Numbered from the stretch's first letter, positions 1 through 8,856 are shown. The stretch: DNA of 64,000 nucleotides from Methyloversatilis sp. (GCA_016791045.1 JAEUNO010000019.1:263532-327531); one strand, 5' to 3'. A program made the numbers and translations. Notes: a model not told the origin generated them from the letters alone.

Positions 1-1
1 C

Positions 2-670
2 CGCCAGTTCGAAACGCATGAAATCGACACCCTGCTGCGCGATCATCAGGTCGGACCGCTGACCGGCTTCCGCAACAAGATGGGCCGGCCTTTCAATGCG
101 CTGATCAAGCTCAACGACAAGATGGAGCCGGAGTTCGACTTCGGCCAGCCGCGCGATGACGAGAATGCCGAGCCGGTCGATTTCTCGTCGCAGACACCGC
201 TCGGCGCCTGCCCGAAGTGCGCGGCGAAGGTGTACGAACAGCCGATGTCCTACATCTGCGAAAAGGCGGTCGGTCCGGAAAAATCCTGCGACTTCCGCTC
301 GGGCAAGATCATCCTGCAGCAGCCGATCGAACCGGAACAGATGCAGAAGCTGCTGGAGGCCGGTCGCACCGATCTGCTGAAGGGTTTCGTGTCGTCGCGC
401 ACCAAGCGCAAGTTCTCCGCCTTCCTGGTGCGTCAGCCGGATGGCAAGGTGGGCTTCGAATTCGAGCCGCGCGCGGTCAAGCCGAAAGCCGGGGCAAAGG
501 ACGCCGCGGCCGCTGCACCGGGCGCCGACGCAGCGGAAGGCGAATCGCCTGCCGGCGCGGCGGTGAAGAAGGCAGTCACGAAAAAGGCTGCCCCGGCCAA
601 GGCCGCAGCGAAAAAGGCCGCACCGAAGAAAGCCGCACCGAAGAAGGCTGCTGCAAAGAAGACGGCCTGA
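2..670 (+). CDS. topB: DNA topoisomerase III, C-terminal part (5' end outside window)
   Basis: The reading frame is open from base 2, so the gene begins before the window and only the last 222 residues are seen. The fragment starts with the end of the type IA topoisomerase core (a VGPLTGFRNKMGRPF stretch, then FDFGQ) and continues with cysteine pairs (CPKC and later cysteines) like the zinc-ribbon-type repeats that follow the core in TopB. The last 60 or so residues are almost only Lys, Ala and Pro in AAPKKA-like repeats, a histone-H1-like tail that probably adds non-specific DNA binding. The family relaxes and decatenates DNA with an active-site tyrosine, which would lie upstream of the window. 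Confidence 0.85.
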   Translation, partial: RQFETHEIDTLLRDHQVGPLTGFRNKMGRPFNALIKLNDKMEPEFDFGQPRDDENAEPVDFSSQTPLGACPKCAAKVYEQPMSYICEKAVGPEKSCDFRSGKIILQQPIEPEQMQKLLEAGRTDLLKGFVSSRTKRKFSAFLVRQPDGKVGFEFEPRAVKPKAGAKDAAAAAPGADAAEGESPAGAAVKKAVTKKAAPAKAAAKKAAPKKAAPKKAAAKKTA

Positions 671-781
671 CGCATCCGGGCTGACAGCGGGCGCAGCGCT
701 TCGCCGATGTGATGCGTCCGGTGGTGCAGTCGATCGAGCACCGTCGCGTGTTGCAGCGCCGGCCGCGAATCGGTCGACGCC

Positions 782-814
782 AAAAAAATGCCCGACTCGA
801 GGCCTGAGTCGGGC
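782..814 (-). terminator. Rho-independent terminator for the entericidin-like gene
   Basis: Bases 790-798 and 806-814 form a perfect 9-bp GC-rich stem with a 7-nt loop. Read on the minus strand the hairpin is followed within two bases by seven T residues (782-788). It sits 27 bases beyond the stop codon of the minus-strand lipoprotein gene, the expected place for an intrinsic terminator. Confidence 0.85.
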
Positions 815-840
815 GAAGCGGGAAGGGGTGAAGCGCGTGA

Positions 841-984
841 CTACATCTTCTTCTGTACGTCGCGAGCGGTGTCCTGCACCGCCTCGCCACCGGACTCGAT
901 GTCCTTGCCGGCACCGGCAATCGTGTTGCAGCCTGCCAGTGCAAGACCGGCACTCAGGATAAGTATCGTCATCAGCTTGTTCAT
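841..984 (-). CDS. Entericidin A/B-like small lipoprotein
   Basis: A 47-residue protein with a lipoprotein signal: MNKLM, a hydrophobic stretch, then the lipobox LAGC. The mature part is short (NTIAGAGKDIESGG and so on), typical of the EcnA/EcnB entericidin family of small membrane lipoproteins linked to cell-envelope stress. The start chosen is the ATG at 984, because the longer frame to 1041 would put extra residues before the signal peptide. A strong terminator follows directly. The family assignment is firm; the cellular role in this organism is inferred only. Confidence 0.85.
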   Translation of the reverse strand: MNKLMTILILSAGLALAGCNTIAGAGKDIESGGEAVQDTARDVQKKM

Positions 985-1037
985 GCTCGTCTCCGTTCGG
1001 ATAGTGGGTGCTGCGTTCAAAAACCTGGCTGTGTCCA

Positions 1038-1433
1038 TCAAATCGTGCTGCGCAGCTGCGATACCGCCGGCAGGATTTCACCGTCGTCGTCGCCCGCAGC
1101 CGCGTCATCCTCTGCATCCGGCGTCAGCATCAGACCGTCGTCCACCGCCTGCAGACGGTAGGCTGGCACCGCCAGGCGCAGGCCTGCGTTGCCGGAGCGC
1201 GACACGCGCACCATGGCGTAGCGCGCGCTGCGTTCGCCGTGGCGCCCGGACACGGTCTGCTCGACCACGCCCAGCGTGACGCCTTCGGTATCGAACACCT
1301 CCCGTCCGTCGAGCTTCGACAGTGCGGAGACGCTGTCGGGTGCGGCCGTGCCGCGCCCCATCTGGAAGGCGGTCAGCAGCGCTGCGCTCAGCAGGGCGCC
1401 ACACAGCGCCGACACCAGCAGTCGAATCGTCAT
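1038..1433 (-). CDS. Membrane-anchored PRC-barrel-like protein
   Basis: A 131-residue protein with one N-terminal hydrophobic segment (about residues 3-22) and a soluble domain. The soluble part reads like a PRC-barrel fold: LDGREVFDTEGVTLGVVEQ, then a strand-rich part ending in LAVPAYRLQ, and an acidic tail. A GGAG sequence lies 9 bases before the ATG at 1433, which supports that start over longer readings. PRC-barrel proteins are small adaptor or storage proteins of mixed function; no specific role can be read here. Confidence 0.55.
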   Translation of the reverse strand: MTIRLLVSALCGALLSAALLTAFQMGRGTAAPDSVSALSKLDGREVFDTEGVTLGVVEQTVSGRHGERSARYAMVRVSRSGNAGLRLAVPAYRLQAVDDGLMLTPDAEDDAAAGDDDGEILPAVSQLRSTI

Positions 1434-1613
1434 GATGCGTTTCTCCATCTGCATGACACGACTGCAGTATGCGCAGCCGCCACGGCGCCGCCTGTCGTCC
1501 GCACGGCGCGATGGCTGTAGGACGATTCCCGCATCGATGCAGGTGCGCGTGCGCCGTCTCGGGTACGCTCGCGCTCTGATCCTTGCCCTGACCCCTCTCG
1601 TGGAGAAAATGTG

Positions 1614-2192
1614 ATGGCTATGCTGGTACTCGGTCTGGTGTTGCTGCTCGGCGTCCACTCGACGCGGCTGATTGCCCCGGGCCTGCGCGACGCGGGTGTC
1701 GCGCGCCTCGGTCTGCTGCCGTGGAAAATCCTGTATGCGGTGCTGTCGCTGATCGGCCTGGTGCTGATCGTGCAGGGCTATGGCGAAGCGCGCATGGCGC
1801 CGACGCTGCTGTGGGCACCGCCGGTGTGGACGCGCCACCTGGCTGCGCTGCTCACGCTGCCGGCCTTCGTCCTGATGGCCTGTGCCTATGTGCCCGGCAC
1901 GCGCATCCGCGCAAAACTCGGCCATCCGATGGTGGCGGGCGTGAAGATCTGGGCGTTCGCCCACCTTGTTGCCAACGGCACGCTGGCCGACCTGCTGCTG
2001 TTCGGCAGCTTTCTGGTGTGGTCGGTCGTCATGTTCGCCACGCTGCGCCGACGCGACCGCGCAGCCGGTCTGCGACGTCCGGCGGGCAGTGCATCACGCG
2101 ATGCAATCGCCATCGTCGCCGGTATCGTGGGCTGGGCGGTGTTCGCCGGCTGGCTGCATCTTGCGCTGATCGGCGTGAAGCCTTTCGGCTGA
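1614..2192 (+). CDS. NnrU family integral membrane protein
   Basis: A protein of about 192 residues with roughly five hydrophobic segments. It shows the NnrU pattern: an early HSTRLIAP motif, a GYGEAR segment after the second helix, and a conserved KIWAFAHLVANG stretch with His and Asn. NnrU was named from denitrification gene clusters, but its biochemical role is unknown and many non-denitrifiers carry it. The ATG at 1614 is preceded by GGAG at a spacing of 8; a GTG directly before it at 1611 is possible. It lies 10 bases upstream of the next gene, so the two may be co-transcribed. Confidence 0.8.
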   Translation: MAMLVLGLVLLLGVHSTRLIAPGLRDAGVARLGLLPWKILYAVLSLIGLVLIVQGYGEARMAPTLLWAPPVWTRHLAALLTLPAFVLMACAYVPGTRIRAKLGHPMVAGVKIWAFAHLVANGTLADLLLFGSFLVWSVVMFATLRRRDRAAGLRRPAGSASRDAIAIVAGIVGWAVFAGWLHLALIGVKPFG

Positions 2193-2202
2193 ACACGCGA
2201 CC

Positions 2203-2631
2203 ATGATCACCCTGCACATCGAGCGGCTGCGCCCGGGTGACGATCTGCGGCGCAGCCTGGAAGCCGTCGCGCGCCGGCAGGACATCGGCGCCGCCTTCGT
2301 GCTGTCGGCGGTGGGCAGCCTGGCACCCGCCATGCTGCGTCTGGCCGGTCGCGACACGGCCACCGTCATCGACGGCGACAGCGAGCTGCTGACGCTGTCC
2401 GGAACGGTGAGCCGGCATGGCGTGCATCTGCACATGATGGTGGCCGACGCCGACGGACGCGTCACCGGTGGTCACCTGCTGGCGGGCAGCATCGTGCGCA
2501 CGACGATGGAACTGGTGCTCGGCATCGCCACCGGATGGGACATCCGGCGCGAGATCGACCCGGCGACCGGTCATGAGGAGATGGTGGCCGAGAATCTGCA
2601 CGAACTGCTCGGCGCCCGCGGCCCCGATTGA
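2203..2631 (+). CDS. PPC/DUF296 domain protein
   Basis: A 142-residue single-domain protein of the plant-and-prokaryote-conserved (PPC, DUF296) family. Landmarks are RPGDDLRRSLEA near the start, LSAVGSLAPAMLRLAG, and the family signature HLHMMVADADGRVTGGHLL with its histidines and GG. In bacteria the domain occurs as a small stand-alone trimeric protein; plant relatives bind AT-rich DNA. The bacterial role is not established. Confidence 0.8.
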   Translation: MITLHIERLRPGDDLRRSLEAVARRQDIGAAFVLSAVGSLAPAMLRLAGRDTATVIDGDSELLTLSGTVSRHGVHLHMMVADADGRVTGGHLLAGSIVRTTMELVLGIATGWDIRREIDPATGHEEMVAENLHELLGARGPD

Positions 2632-2958
2632 GCACGCTGCCTGCAAATGAGGCGTCGTGCCCACATCCTTGCTGGCGGCGGCGCTGCCCTCGCCATACAG
2701 CTTTCGCCCACAGCCTTGTCCACAGAAACTGTGGATGGACTGAGTCACCCGGCGGCGCAAGCGGCCGCATCAATTGTCCGCATCCTGCCTCATTAATGAG
2801 CAACCCTATTGACACCGTTGCGGCGTGCGGCGCTCCGGCCGGTGTTACCGCGTGATGACGCATCTTGTCCACAGATACTGTGGATAACCAGCCGGCGCCG
2901 CACGGTGATCGACGCACGCCGTGTAAGCTCGCACCGATCTGACGACAGGACGCAACTC
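2632..2958. other. Intergenic region with paired DnaA-box-like sites
   Basis: This 327-bp gap carries no convincing gene. Its main content is two inverted pairs of TTGTCCACA/TGTGGAT sequences, annotated separately, and a short AT-rich stretch around 2788-2815 between them. It probably contains the promoter of the downstream helicase gene. Confidence 0.5.
2716..2887. promoter_or_regulatory. Two inverted pairs of DnaA-box-like 9-mers
   Basis: TTGTCCACA at 2716-2724 faces TGTGGATGG at 2730-2738. TTGTCCACA at 2865-2873 faces TGTGGATAA at 2879-2887. The last is an exact consensus DnaA box (TTATCCACA on the minus strand); the TTGTCCACA copies have one mismatch and TGTGGATGG two. Both pairs share the same layout with a 5-nt centre, so the unit itself is repeated about 149 bp apart. 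They lie 70-240 bp before the NERD-helicase start and could place that gene under DnaA control. Confidence 0.55.
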
Positions 2959-4650
2959 GTGGCAAAGGTGGTACCCGATGGCTGGCGCGAAATGGATGGC
3001 GGCAACGACGCCGGCGACGCCATCCGTCCGGGCGCCGCGGCAGAGCGCGAACGCGCCACGCTGGCGCTGCTCGAGCGCGCGCTGCCGGCGGCCTACACCG
3101 TCTATCACGGCGTGCACTGGACGCGTCTCGATCAGGGTTTCTCGATCTATGGCGACATCGACTTCGTCATCGTCAATGCCGCCGGCAACCTGCTCGCCAT
3201 CGAACAGCGCAGCGGCTATCTGGAGGAAGGTCCGCACGGCCTGCTGATCCGCCACCGCGGACGCGACCGCAATGTCGCGGTCGGCATCGCGCGCTCGCGC
3301 CACGCCCTGCACACCCGTCTGGCATCACGTCTGGGCGTCGCCGATGCCGCACTGCCCAGTCTCGAATACCTGCTGTACTGCCCCGATCACTTCGTGCGTC
3401 AGGCACATACCGCCGGCATCGAGCCCGAACGCATCGTCGATGCGGCGCTGCGCGACACGCTGGCGGCACGCATCCAGTCGATTCTTCCGCCGGGCGAACA
3501 GGGCGCGCGCGCCGCCGAAGTGCATCGTTTCCTGCGCGACGAAATCAAGCTCGAAGCCGACGTCAGCGCGCGCATGGGCATCGCGCGCGAGCGCGTGACC
3601 CGGGTTGCCGGCGGCCTGTCGCAGTGGGCGCGCGCGCTCGACTTCACGCCCTACCGGCTGCGCGTCGTCGGGACGGCCGGCTCCGGCAAGACGCAGCTTG
3701 CGCTCGCCGAGTACCGGGCGGCTGTCGAAGCCGGCCTGCGTCCGCTGTATGTCTGCTTCAACCGGCCGCTGGCCGATCACCTCGCGCGCATCGCGCCCGA
3801 AGGCGGGCTGGCGTGCACCTTCCACCACCTGTGCGAGCGCGTGCTGGCCGAGCACGGCGAGCGGCCCGACTACGCACGCCCCGACGCGTTCGACGCGCTG
3901 ATCGCGCGCGCCGGCGAACTCGACGTGCCGGCCGCGCTGCGCTTCGACACCGTCATCGTCGACGAGGGCCAGGACTTTTCCGCCGACTGGGCGACCGGCC
4001 TGTGGCGCCATGCCGCCGACGAGGCGCGGCTGATCTGGCTGGAAGACCCGATGCAGAACCTGTATGGCCGTGCGCCGATCGAGCTTCCCGGCTGGGTGAC
4101 GCTGCGCGCACGCAGCAATTTCCGCAGCCCGCGTCCGGTCGTGCACATGCTGCAGACACTGCTGCAGGACGTGCTGCCCGAGGCCGCGCAGATCGAGGCG
4201 GCGTCGCCGTTCGATGCCGACGACGTCGAGCGGCTGGTGTATGACGCCGAACATCCGCTGACCCAGCGCGTCAAGGAGGCGATCCGCCTGTGCTTCGCTG
4301 CCGGCTTTCGCACCGAAGACGTCGCCATCGTCAGCTGGCGTGGCCGCGAACAGTCGGAACTGCTGCGCCACGACCGGCTCGGCGCCAACGCGCTGCGCAG
4401 CTTCACCGGCCAGTACGACCTGCTCGGCCAGCCGGAATATTCAGAAGGTGACGTGCTGATCGAATCGGTCTACCGGTTCAAGGGTCAGTCGGCGCCGGCG
4501 GTCATCCTCGCCGAAGTCGACTTCGATGCGCTGGACGAGCGCACGCTGCGCAAGCTGTTCGTCGGCGCCACACGCGCCATGATGAAGCTGGTGCTGGTGG
4601 TCAGCGAACGTGCCGGGCGCACGCTCGACGAACGACTCGGGCGGGGCTAG
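2959..4650 (+). CDS. NERD nuclease-related domain fused to UvrD-like helicase
   Basis: A 563-residue protein. Residues about 20-120 form a NERD (nuclease-related) domain with GDIDFVIVNAAGNLLAIE. A superfamily-1 helicase core follows: Walker A GTAGSGKTQ near residue 240, Walker B/DEGQDF near 335, a WLEDPMQNLYG stretch, and a C-terminal RFKGQSAPAVIL motif with a final VGATRAM motif VI. NERD-helicases are thought to act in DNA repair or defence against foreign DNA. The GTG at 2959 was chosen because AGGA precedes it at 8 bases and the upstream frame reads through the DnaA-box region. btuC begins 6 bases later. Confidence 0.8.
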   Translation: MAKVVPDGWREMDGGNDAGDAIRPGAAAERERATLALLERALPAAYTVYHGVHWTRLDQGFSIYGDIDFVIVNAAGNLLAIEQRSGYLEEGPHGLLIRHRGRDRNVAVGIARSRHALHTRLASRLGVADAALPSLEYLLYCPDHFVRQAHTAGIEPERIVDAALRDTLAARIQSILPPGEQGARAAEVHRFLRDEIKLEADVSARMGIARERVTRVAGGLSQWARALDFTPYRLRVVGTAGSGKTQLALAEYRAAVEAGLRPLYVCFNRPLADHLARIAPEGGLACTFHHLCERVLAEHGERPDYARPDAFDALIARAGELDVPAALRFDTVIVDEGQDFSADWATGLWRHAADEARLIWLEDPMQNLYGRAPIELPGWVTLRARSNFRSPRPVVHMLQTLLQDVLPEAAQIEAASPFDADDVERLVYDAEHPLTQRVKEAIRLCFAAGFRTEDVAIVSWRGREQSELLRHDRLGANALRSFTGQYDLLGQPEYSEGDVLIESVYRFKGQSAPAVILAEVDFDALDERTLRKLFVGATRAMMKLVLVVSERAGRTLDERLGRG

Positions 4651-4656
4651 CGACAC

Positions 4657-5679
4657 ATGTCGATGCCTGCTGACGCCATGCAGCCGCCCGCCTCCGGACG
4701 CACTCGCGCGCCGCGTCGCCGCACCCTTGCGCTGCCGCTGCTCGCCGTCGGCCTGCTGCTGTCGATCGCGCTGTCGCTGTCGCTCGGCAGCGTGCCGGTC
4801 AGCCCGGCACAGCTGTGGCAGATCGCGACCGGCGGCGATGCCGGGGTGGCCGGCGACGTGGTGCTCGGCCTGCGACTGCCGCGCGTGCTGGCGGCGGCGG
4901 CCTGCGGCGGACTGCTCGCGCTGGCCGGCGCGCTGATGCAGGTGCTGCTGCGCAATCCGCTGGCCGACCCTTACGTGCTCGGCATTTCCGGCGGCGCCTC
5001 GGTCGGCGCGCTGCTGGCCATGACGGCCGGACTGGCGGGCGCGCTGTTCGAACTGTCCGCCTTCGCCGGCGCGCTGGCTGCGATGGCGCTGGTGTTCGGG
5101 CTGGCCCACGGCGAGGGCGGGCGTACGCCGACCCGGCTCCTGCTGACCGGCGTCATCGTGTCGGCCGGCTGCGGCGCGGCGGTGTCCTTCATGCTGACCG
5201 TGGCAAACGAGCAGTCGCTGCGCGGCATGCTGTTCTGGCTGATGGGCGACGCCGGTGTGGCCGCGCCGCCCGCGGCTGCGCTGTGGGCGCTGGCCATCGG
5301 CGTGCTGGTGTGCGTGCCGCTGGCGCGTGACCTGAACCTGCTGGCACGCGGCGACCTCACCGCGCAGACGCTCGGCGTACCGGTGCTGCGCCTGCGCCTG
5401 GCGATCTATCTGATCGCTTCGGCGCTGACCGCGGTCGCGGTGACCACGGTCGGCGCGGTCGGCTTCGTCGGTCTGGTCGTGCCGCACCTGATGCGGCTGG
5501 CGCTTGGCAACGACCAGCGTCTGCTGCTGCCCGCCAGCGCACTGGCCGGCGCCCTGCTGTTGCTGCTGGCCGATACCGCAGCGCGCACCGTCATTGCGCC
5601 GGCGCAACTGCCGGTCGGCGTGCTGACGGCGCTGCTCGGCGTGCCGGTATTCCTGTTCCTGCTGCATCGCCGTCAATGA
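4657..5679 (+). CDS. btuC: Vitamin B12 ABC transporter, permease BtuC
   Basis: A 340-residue FecCD/BtuC-family permease with about ten hydrophobic helices. It has the family pattern LRLPRVLAAAACGGLLALAG, the conserved RNPLADPYVLGISGGASVGA segment, and the late GFVGLVVPHLMR loop that contacts the ATPase. It forms the inner-membrane channel for cobalamin. Iron-siderophore permeases are close relatives, but the adjoining BtuF-like binding protein favours vitamin B12. The stop overlaps the btuD start. No cobalamin riboswitch lies in the 6-bp gap upstream. Confidence 0.8.
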   Translation: MSMPADAMQPPASGRTRAPRRRTLALPLLAVGLLLSIALSLSLGSVPVSPAQLWQIATGGDAGVAGDVVLGLRLPRVLAAAACGGLLALAGALMQVLLRNPLADPYVLGISGGASVGALLAMTAGLAGALFELSAFAGALAAMALVFGLAHGEGGRTPTRLLLTGVIVSAGCGAAVSFMLTVANEQSLRGMLFWLMGDAGVAAPPAAALWALAIGVLVCVPLARDLNLLARGDLTAQTLGVPVLRLRLAIYLIASALTAVAVTTVGAVGFVGLVVPHLMRLALGNDQRLLLPASALAGALLLLLADTAARTVIAPAQLPVGVLTALLGVPVFLFLLHRRQ

Positions 5680-6455
5680 GCACCGCCCCGCCCCTGCTCG
5701 TCGCGCGCGGTGTCAGCGTCGGCATCGACGGACGCACCTTGTGCGCCACGCTCGACCTCGATATCCGGCCGGGTGAAATGCTCGCCGTGATCGGCCGCAA
5801 CGGCATCGGCAAGTCCACCGTGCTGAGCACGCTGGCCGGGCTGCGCGCACCGCTGGCCGGCGCGCTGACGCTCGACGGCATGCCGATCGGATCGATGGCA
5901 CCGCGTGCGCTGGCGCGCCGGCGCGCGCTGCTGCCGCAGTCGCACGAAGACGCCTTCGCATCGACCGTGCTCGACACCGTGCTGGTCGGTCGTCACCCGC
6001 ACATCGGCCGCTGGTCGGACGACAGCGCCCACGACGTGCAGGTCGCGTTCGACGCGATGGCCCGCGTATCGCTCACCGGCTTCGAGGCGCGCGACGTGCG
6101 CACGCTGTCCGGCGGCGAACGACAGCGTGTGGCCATCGCCGCGCTGCTGGCGCAGGACGCGCCGCTGTGCCTGCTCGACGAGCCGGTCACCCATCTCGAC
6201 CTCGACTACCAGATGGACACGCTGTCGCTGTTCGCCGGCATGGCGCACGACGAGGGACGCGCCGTGGTGGCCGTGCTGCACGACCTCAATCAGGTGCTGC
6301 GTTTCTGCGACCGCGTGCTGCTGCTGACCGGCGGCGGCGAGTGGGTCTGCGGCGCGGTCGACGCGGTGCTGCAGCCGGATACGCTGTCACGCGCGTTCTG
6401 CCACCCGCTGCGCGAGCTGCGCGACGGTGCGCGTCGCTATTTCGTGCCGGCATGA
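5676..6455 (+). CDS. btuD: Vitamin B12 ABC transporter, ATPase BtuD
   Basis: A 259-residue ABC ATPase. Walker A (GRNGIGKST) is near residue 40, a Q-loop glutamine follows in ALLPQSHED, the signature LSGGERQRV is near 144, Walker B (LCLLDEPVTHLD) is near 165-175, and the switch histidine lies in VLHDLNQ. It powers import through BtuC. It overlaps btuC by 4 bases and btuF by 4 bases (ATGA-type overlaps), so the three genes are translationally coupled. Confidence 0.85.
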   Translation: MSTAPPLLVARGVSVGIDGRTLCATLDLDIRPGEMLAVIGRNGIGKSTVLSTLAGLRAPLAGALTLDGMPIGSMAPRALARRRALLPQSHEDAFASTVLDTVLVGRHPHIGRWSDDSAHDVQVAFDAMARVSLTGFEARDVRTLSGGERQRVAIAALLAQDAPLCLLDEPVTHLDLDYQMDTLSLFAGMAHDEGRAVVAVLHDLNQVLRFCDRVLLLTGGGEWVCGAVDAVLQPDTLSRAFCHPLRELRDGARRYFVPA

Positions 6456-7333
6456 TGCGCCCGGTCTGGCTGCTGATCGGACTGCTGCTTGCCGCAAGCA
6501 CGGCACGCGCTGCTGTCAGCGTGACCGACGACGCCGGACGCCGCGTCGTGCTGCCGACCTCCGCGCAGCGCATCGTCAGTCTCGCGCCGCACGTGACCGA
6601 ACTGCTGTACGCCGCCGGCGCAGGCGCGAAGCTGGTCGGCGCGGTGGAATACAGCGATTTCCCGCCGGCGGCGCAGGCGCTGCCACGGGTCGGCAGTTCC
6701 AGCGCCGTCGACATCGAGGCGGTCGCCGCGCTCAAGCCCGATCTGGTCATCGCCTGGCAGAGCAGCACCCGTGCTGCGCAATACGGTCAGCTCGACCGGC
6801 TGGGCATTCCGGTTTTCGTCAGCGAACCGCGCTCGCTGGATGACATCCCGCGCACGCTCGAACTGCTCGGCCGGCTCGCCGGTACGTCGCAGGTCGCGGA
6901 GGCTGCGGCACTCGACTTCCGCACGCGACGCGACAGGCTGGCGGCGCGCTACGCCGCCCGCCCGCCGGTCGGCGTGTTCTACCAGATCTGGGACCGGCCG
7001 CCGATGACGGTCAACGGCGCGCATCTGATCAGCGCCGTGATGGCGCTGTGCGGCGGACGCAACGTGTTTGCCGATCTGGCCATGCTCGCGCCGACGGTGA
7101 CCGAAGAGGCGGTGCTGGCCGCAGCACCCGAGGTCATCGTCGCCAGCGGCATGGCCGATTCGCGTCCGGAGTGGCTGGATGCGTGGCGGCGCTGGCGCAG
7201 CCTGCCGGCCGTCGCCCGGGACAACCTCTATTTCATTCCGCCGGAACGGCTGCAGCGCAATACGCCGCGCGTTCTCGACGGTGCGGCGCAGCTGTGCGAA
7301 CAGCTGGAACAGGCGCGCGCGAAGCGACGCTGA
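6452..7333 (+). CDS. btuF: Cobalamin-binding periplasmic protein BtuF
   Basis: A 293-residue class III substrate-binding protein with a signal peptide of about 20 residues ending in ARA. The mature protein has the helical-backbone layout: QRIVSLAPHVTELLYAAGAG at the start, KPDLVIAWQSS in the middle, and the BtuF-like features ALCGGRNVF and TPRVLDGAAQLCEQL near the end. It delivers vitamin B12 to BtuCD. No TonB-dependent BtuB lies next to it; the only TonB receptor in the window is the NikR-linked one 12 kb away. Confidence 0.82.
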   Translation: MMRPVWLLIGLLLAASTARAAVSVTDDAGRRVVLPTSAQRIVSLAPHVTELLYAAGAGAKLVGAVEYSDFPPAAQALPRVGSSSAVDIEAVAALKPDLVIAWQSSTRAAQYGQLDRLGIPVFVSEPRSLDDIPRTLELLGRLAGTSQVAEAAALDFRTRRDRLAARYAARPPVGVFYQIWDRPPMTVNGAHLISAVMALCGGRNVFADLAMLAPTVTEEAVLAAAPEVIVASGMADSRPEWLDAWRRWRSLPAVARDNLYFIPPERLQRNTPRVLDGAAQLCEQLEQARAKRR

Positions 7334-7397
7334 AAATCCGCAAGCCTTCGCGCAGCGCGTCGGGCACACCCGGAAAAGGGCGCCACCCTGACCCCTG

Positions 7398-8768
7398 CTA
7401 CCTGCTCCGTTCCGCCCGCGCCGCCAGCCAGACCAGCGCCAGCACCGGCACGCCGAGCAGCGCGGTGCCGGTGAAGAAGAACTCGTAACCGCGCGCATCC
7501 ACCACCACGCCGGAAAAGCCCGCAATGAATTTGGGCAGCAGCAGCATCAGCGAACTGAACAGCGCGTACTGCGTGGCGGAGTACGCAACATTCGTCAGGC
7601 CCGACAGATAGGCCACGAAGGCGGAGGATGCGATGCCGGCCGACAGGTTGTCGGCCGAGATCGCGAAGATGAGTCCGCTGACGTCGTGGCCGCGACCGGC
7701 CAGCCAGACGAACAGCAGATTGGTGATCGACGACAGCAACGCACCCAGAAACAGCGTCTTCATGACGCCGATGCGGGCAGTGAGCACACCGCCGATCACC
7801 GCACCGGCGATGGTCATGCCCACGCCGTACACCTTGGCGACCGTCGCCACCTCATCCTTCGTGTAGCCCATGTCGACATAGAAGGCGTTGGCCATGATGC
7901 CCATGACCACGTCGGAAATGCGGTAGGTACCGATCAGGGCCAGCAGCAGCACGGCCTGCCAGCGGTAGCGGCGGATGAAATCGAGCAGTGGCGACAGTGC
8001 GGCGCCGTGCAGCCAGGCCGCCAGACGCAGCAGCGGGCCGTGCAGGCCCTCGCGCATCAGCCAGTCGCGGGCGCGCGCCTCGCGCTGCACGGTTTCGGCC
8101 GACACCACCACCTCCGGTTCGCGGATCAGCAGCGTGGTCACCACGCCGACCGACATGCTCGCCGCCATCACGAGGTAGGCGAAGCGCCAGGGCGCGTGCT
8201 CATAGACGAGTTCGGTCGCATCGACCGACGCCGCCAGCCACAGCACGCCAGCCGACGCGACAATCATCGCGATGCGGTAACCGCCCTGGTAGGTCGCCGC
8301 CATCGCACCCTGCAGCCGCTGCTCGACCGCCTCGATGCGGTAGGCGTCGAGCGCGATGTCCTGCGTCGCCGACGCAAACGCAACGGCCAGCGCGCAGTAC
8401 GCCATGCGGCTCAGGTTTTCCGCTGGATCGGTTGCCGCCATGCCGAGCAACGCCAGCGCAATGGTGAGCTGCGACGCCAGCAGCCAGCTGCGGCGCCGGC
8501 CGAGCAGACCCGTCAGCAGCGGCAGCGGCAGGCGGTCGACCAGCGGCGACCACATCCACTTGAAGGCGTAGGCCAGGCCGATCCAGCTGAAATAGCCGAT
8601 GGTCGAGCGATCGATGCCCGCCTCGCGCAGCCAGTACGACAACGAGCCGAGCACGAGTATCAGCGGCAGACCGGCGGAAAAGCCGAGAAACAGCATGCCG
8701 GCGACGCGTGGGTGGGCATAGACCTTCAGACTGTCGAGCCAGCCGGCATCAGTGGAGTGCGGGGTCAC
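7398..8768 (-). CDS. ampG: AmpG-like MFS permease
   Basis: A 456-residue major facilitator protein with about 12 transmembrane segments. The start reads VAGMLFLGFSAGLPLILVLGSL, followed by WLREAGIDRSTIGYFSWIGLAYAFKW, both typical of AmpG. AmpG imports anhydromuropeptides from the periplasm for cell-wall recycling and beta-lactamase signalling. The C-terminal half (DNLSAGIASSAFVAYLSGLTNVAYSATQYALFSS, read in parts) also fits the family. It is transcribed alone, convergent with btuF. Confidence 0.85.
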   Translation of the reverse strand: MTPHSTDAGWLDSLKVYAHPRVAGMLFLGFSAGLPLILVLGSLSYWLREAGIDRSTIGYFSWIGLAYAFKWMWSPLVDRLPLPLLTGLLGRRRSWLLASQLTIALALLGMAATDPAENLSRMAYCALAVAFASATQDIALDAYRIEAVEQRLQGAMAATYQGGYRIAMIVASAGVLWLAASVDATELVYEHAPWRFAYLVMAASMSVGVVTTLLIREPEVVVSAETVQREARARDWLMREGLHGPLLRLAAWLHGAALSPLLDFIRRYRWQAVLLLALIGTYRISDVVMGIMANAFYVDMGYTKDEVATVAKVYGVGMTIAGAVIGGVLTARIGVMKTLFLGALLSSITNLLFVWLAGRGHDVSGLIFAISADNLSAGIASSAFVAYLSGLTNVAYSATQYALFSSLMLLLPKFIAGFSGVVVDARGYEFFFTGTALLGVPVLALVWLAARAERSR

Positions 8769-8856
8769 GGGCGAGGCGCAGGGGCGGGGAACAACGCCGG
8801 AAGATACCAGCCCCGACGACCGGCCGCGCAGCGACGTCGGTCGAACAGCCTTGTGG

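Noticed and set aside
4651-4656. Cobalamin riboswitch in front of btuC
   Set aside because: Only 6 bases separate the genes and the preceding coding sequence shows no B12-box; no such element can be placed.
4441-5676. Minus-strand frame of 411 codons opposite btuC
   Set aside because: Its Gln/Arg/His-rich low-complexity content is an antisense shadow of btuC and the helicase end.
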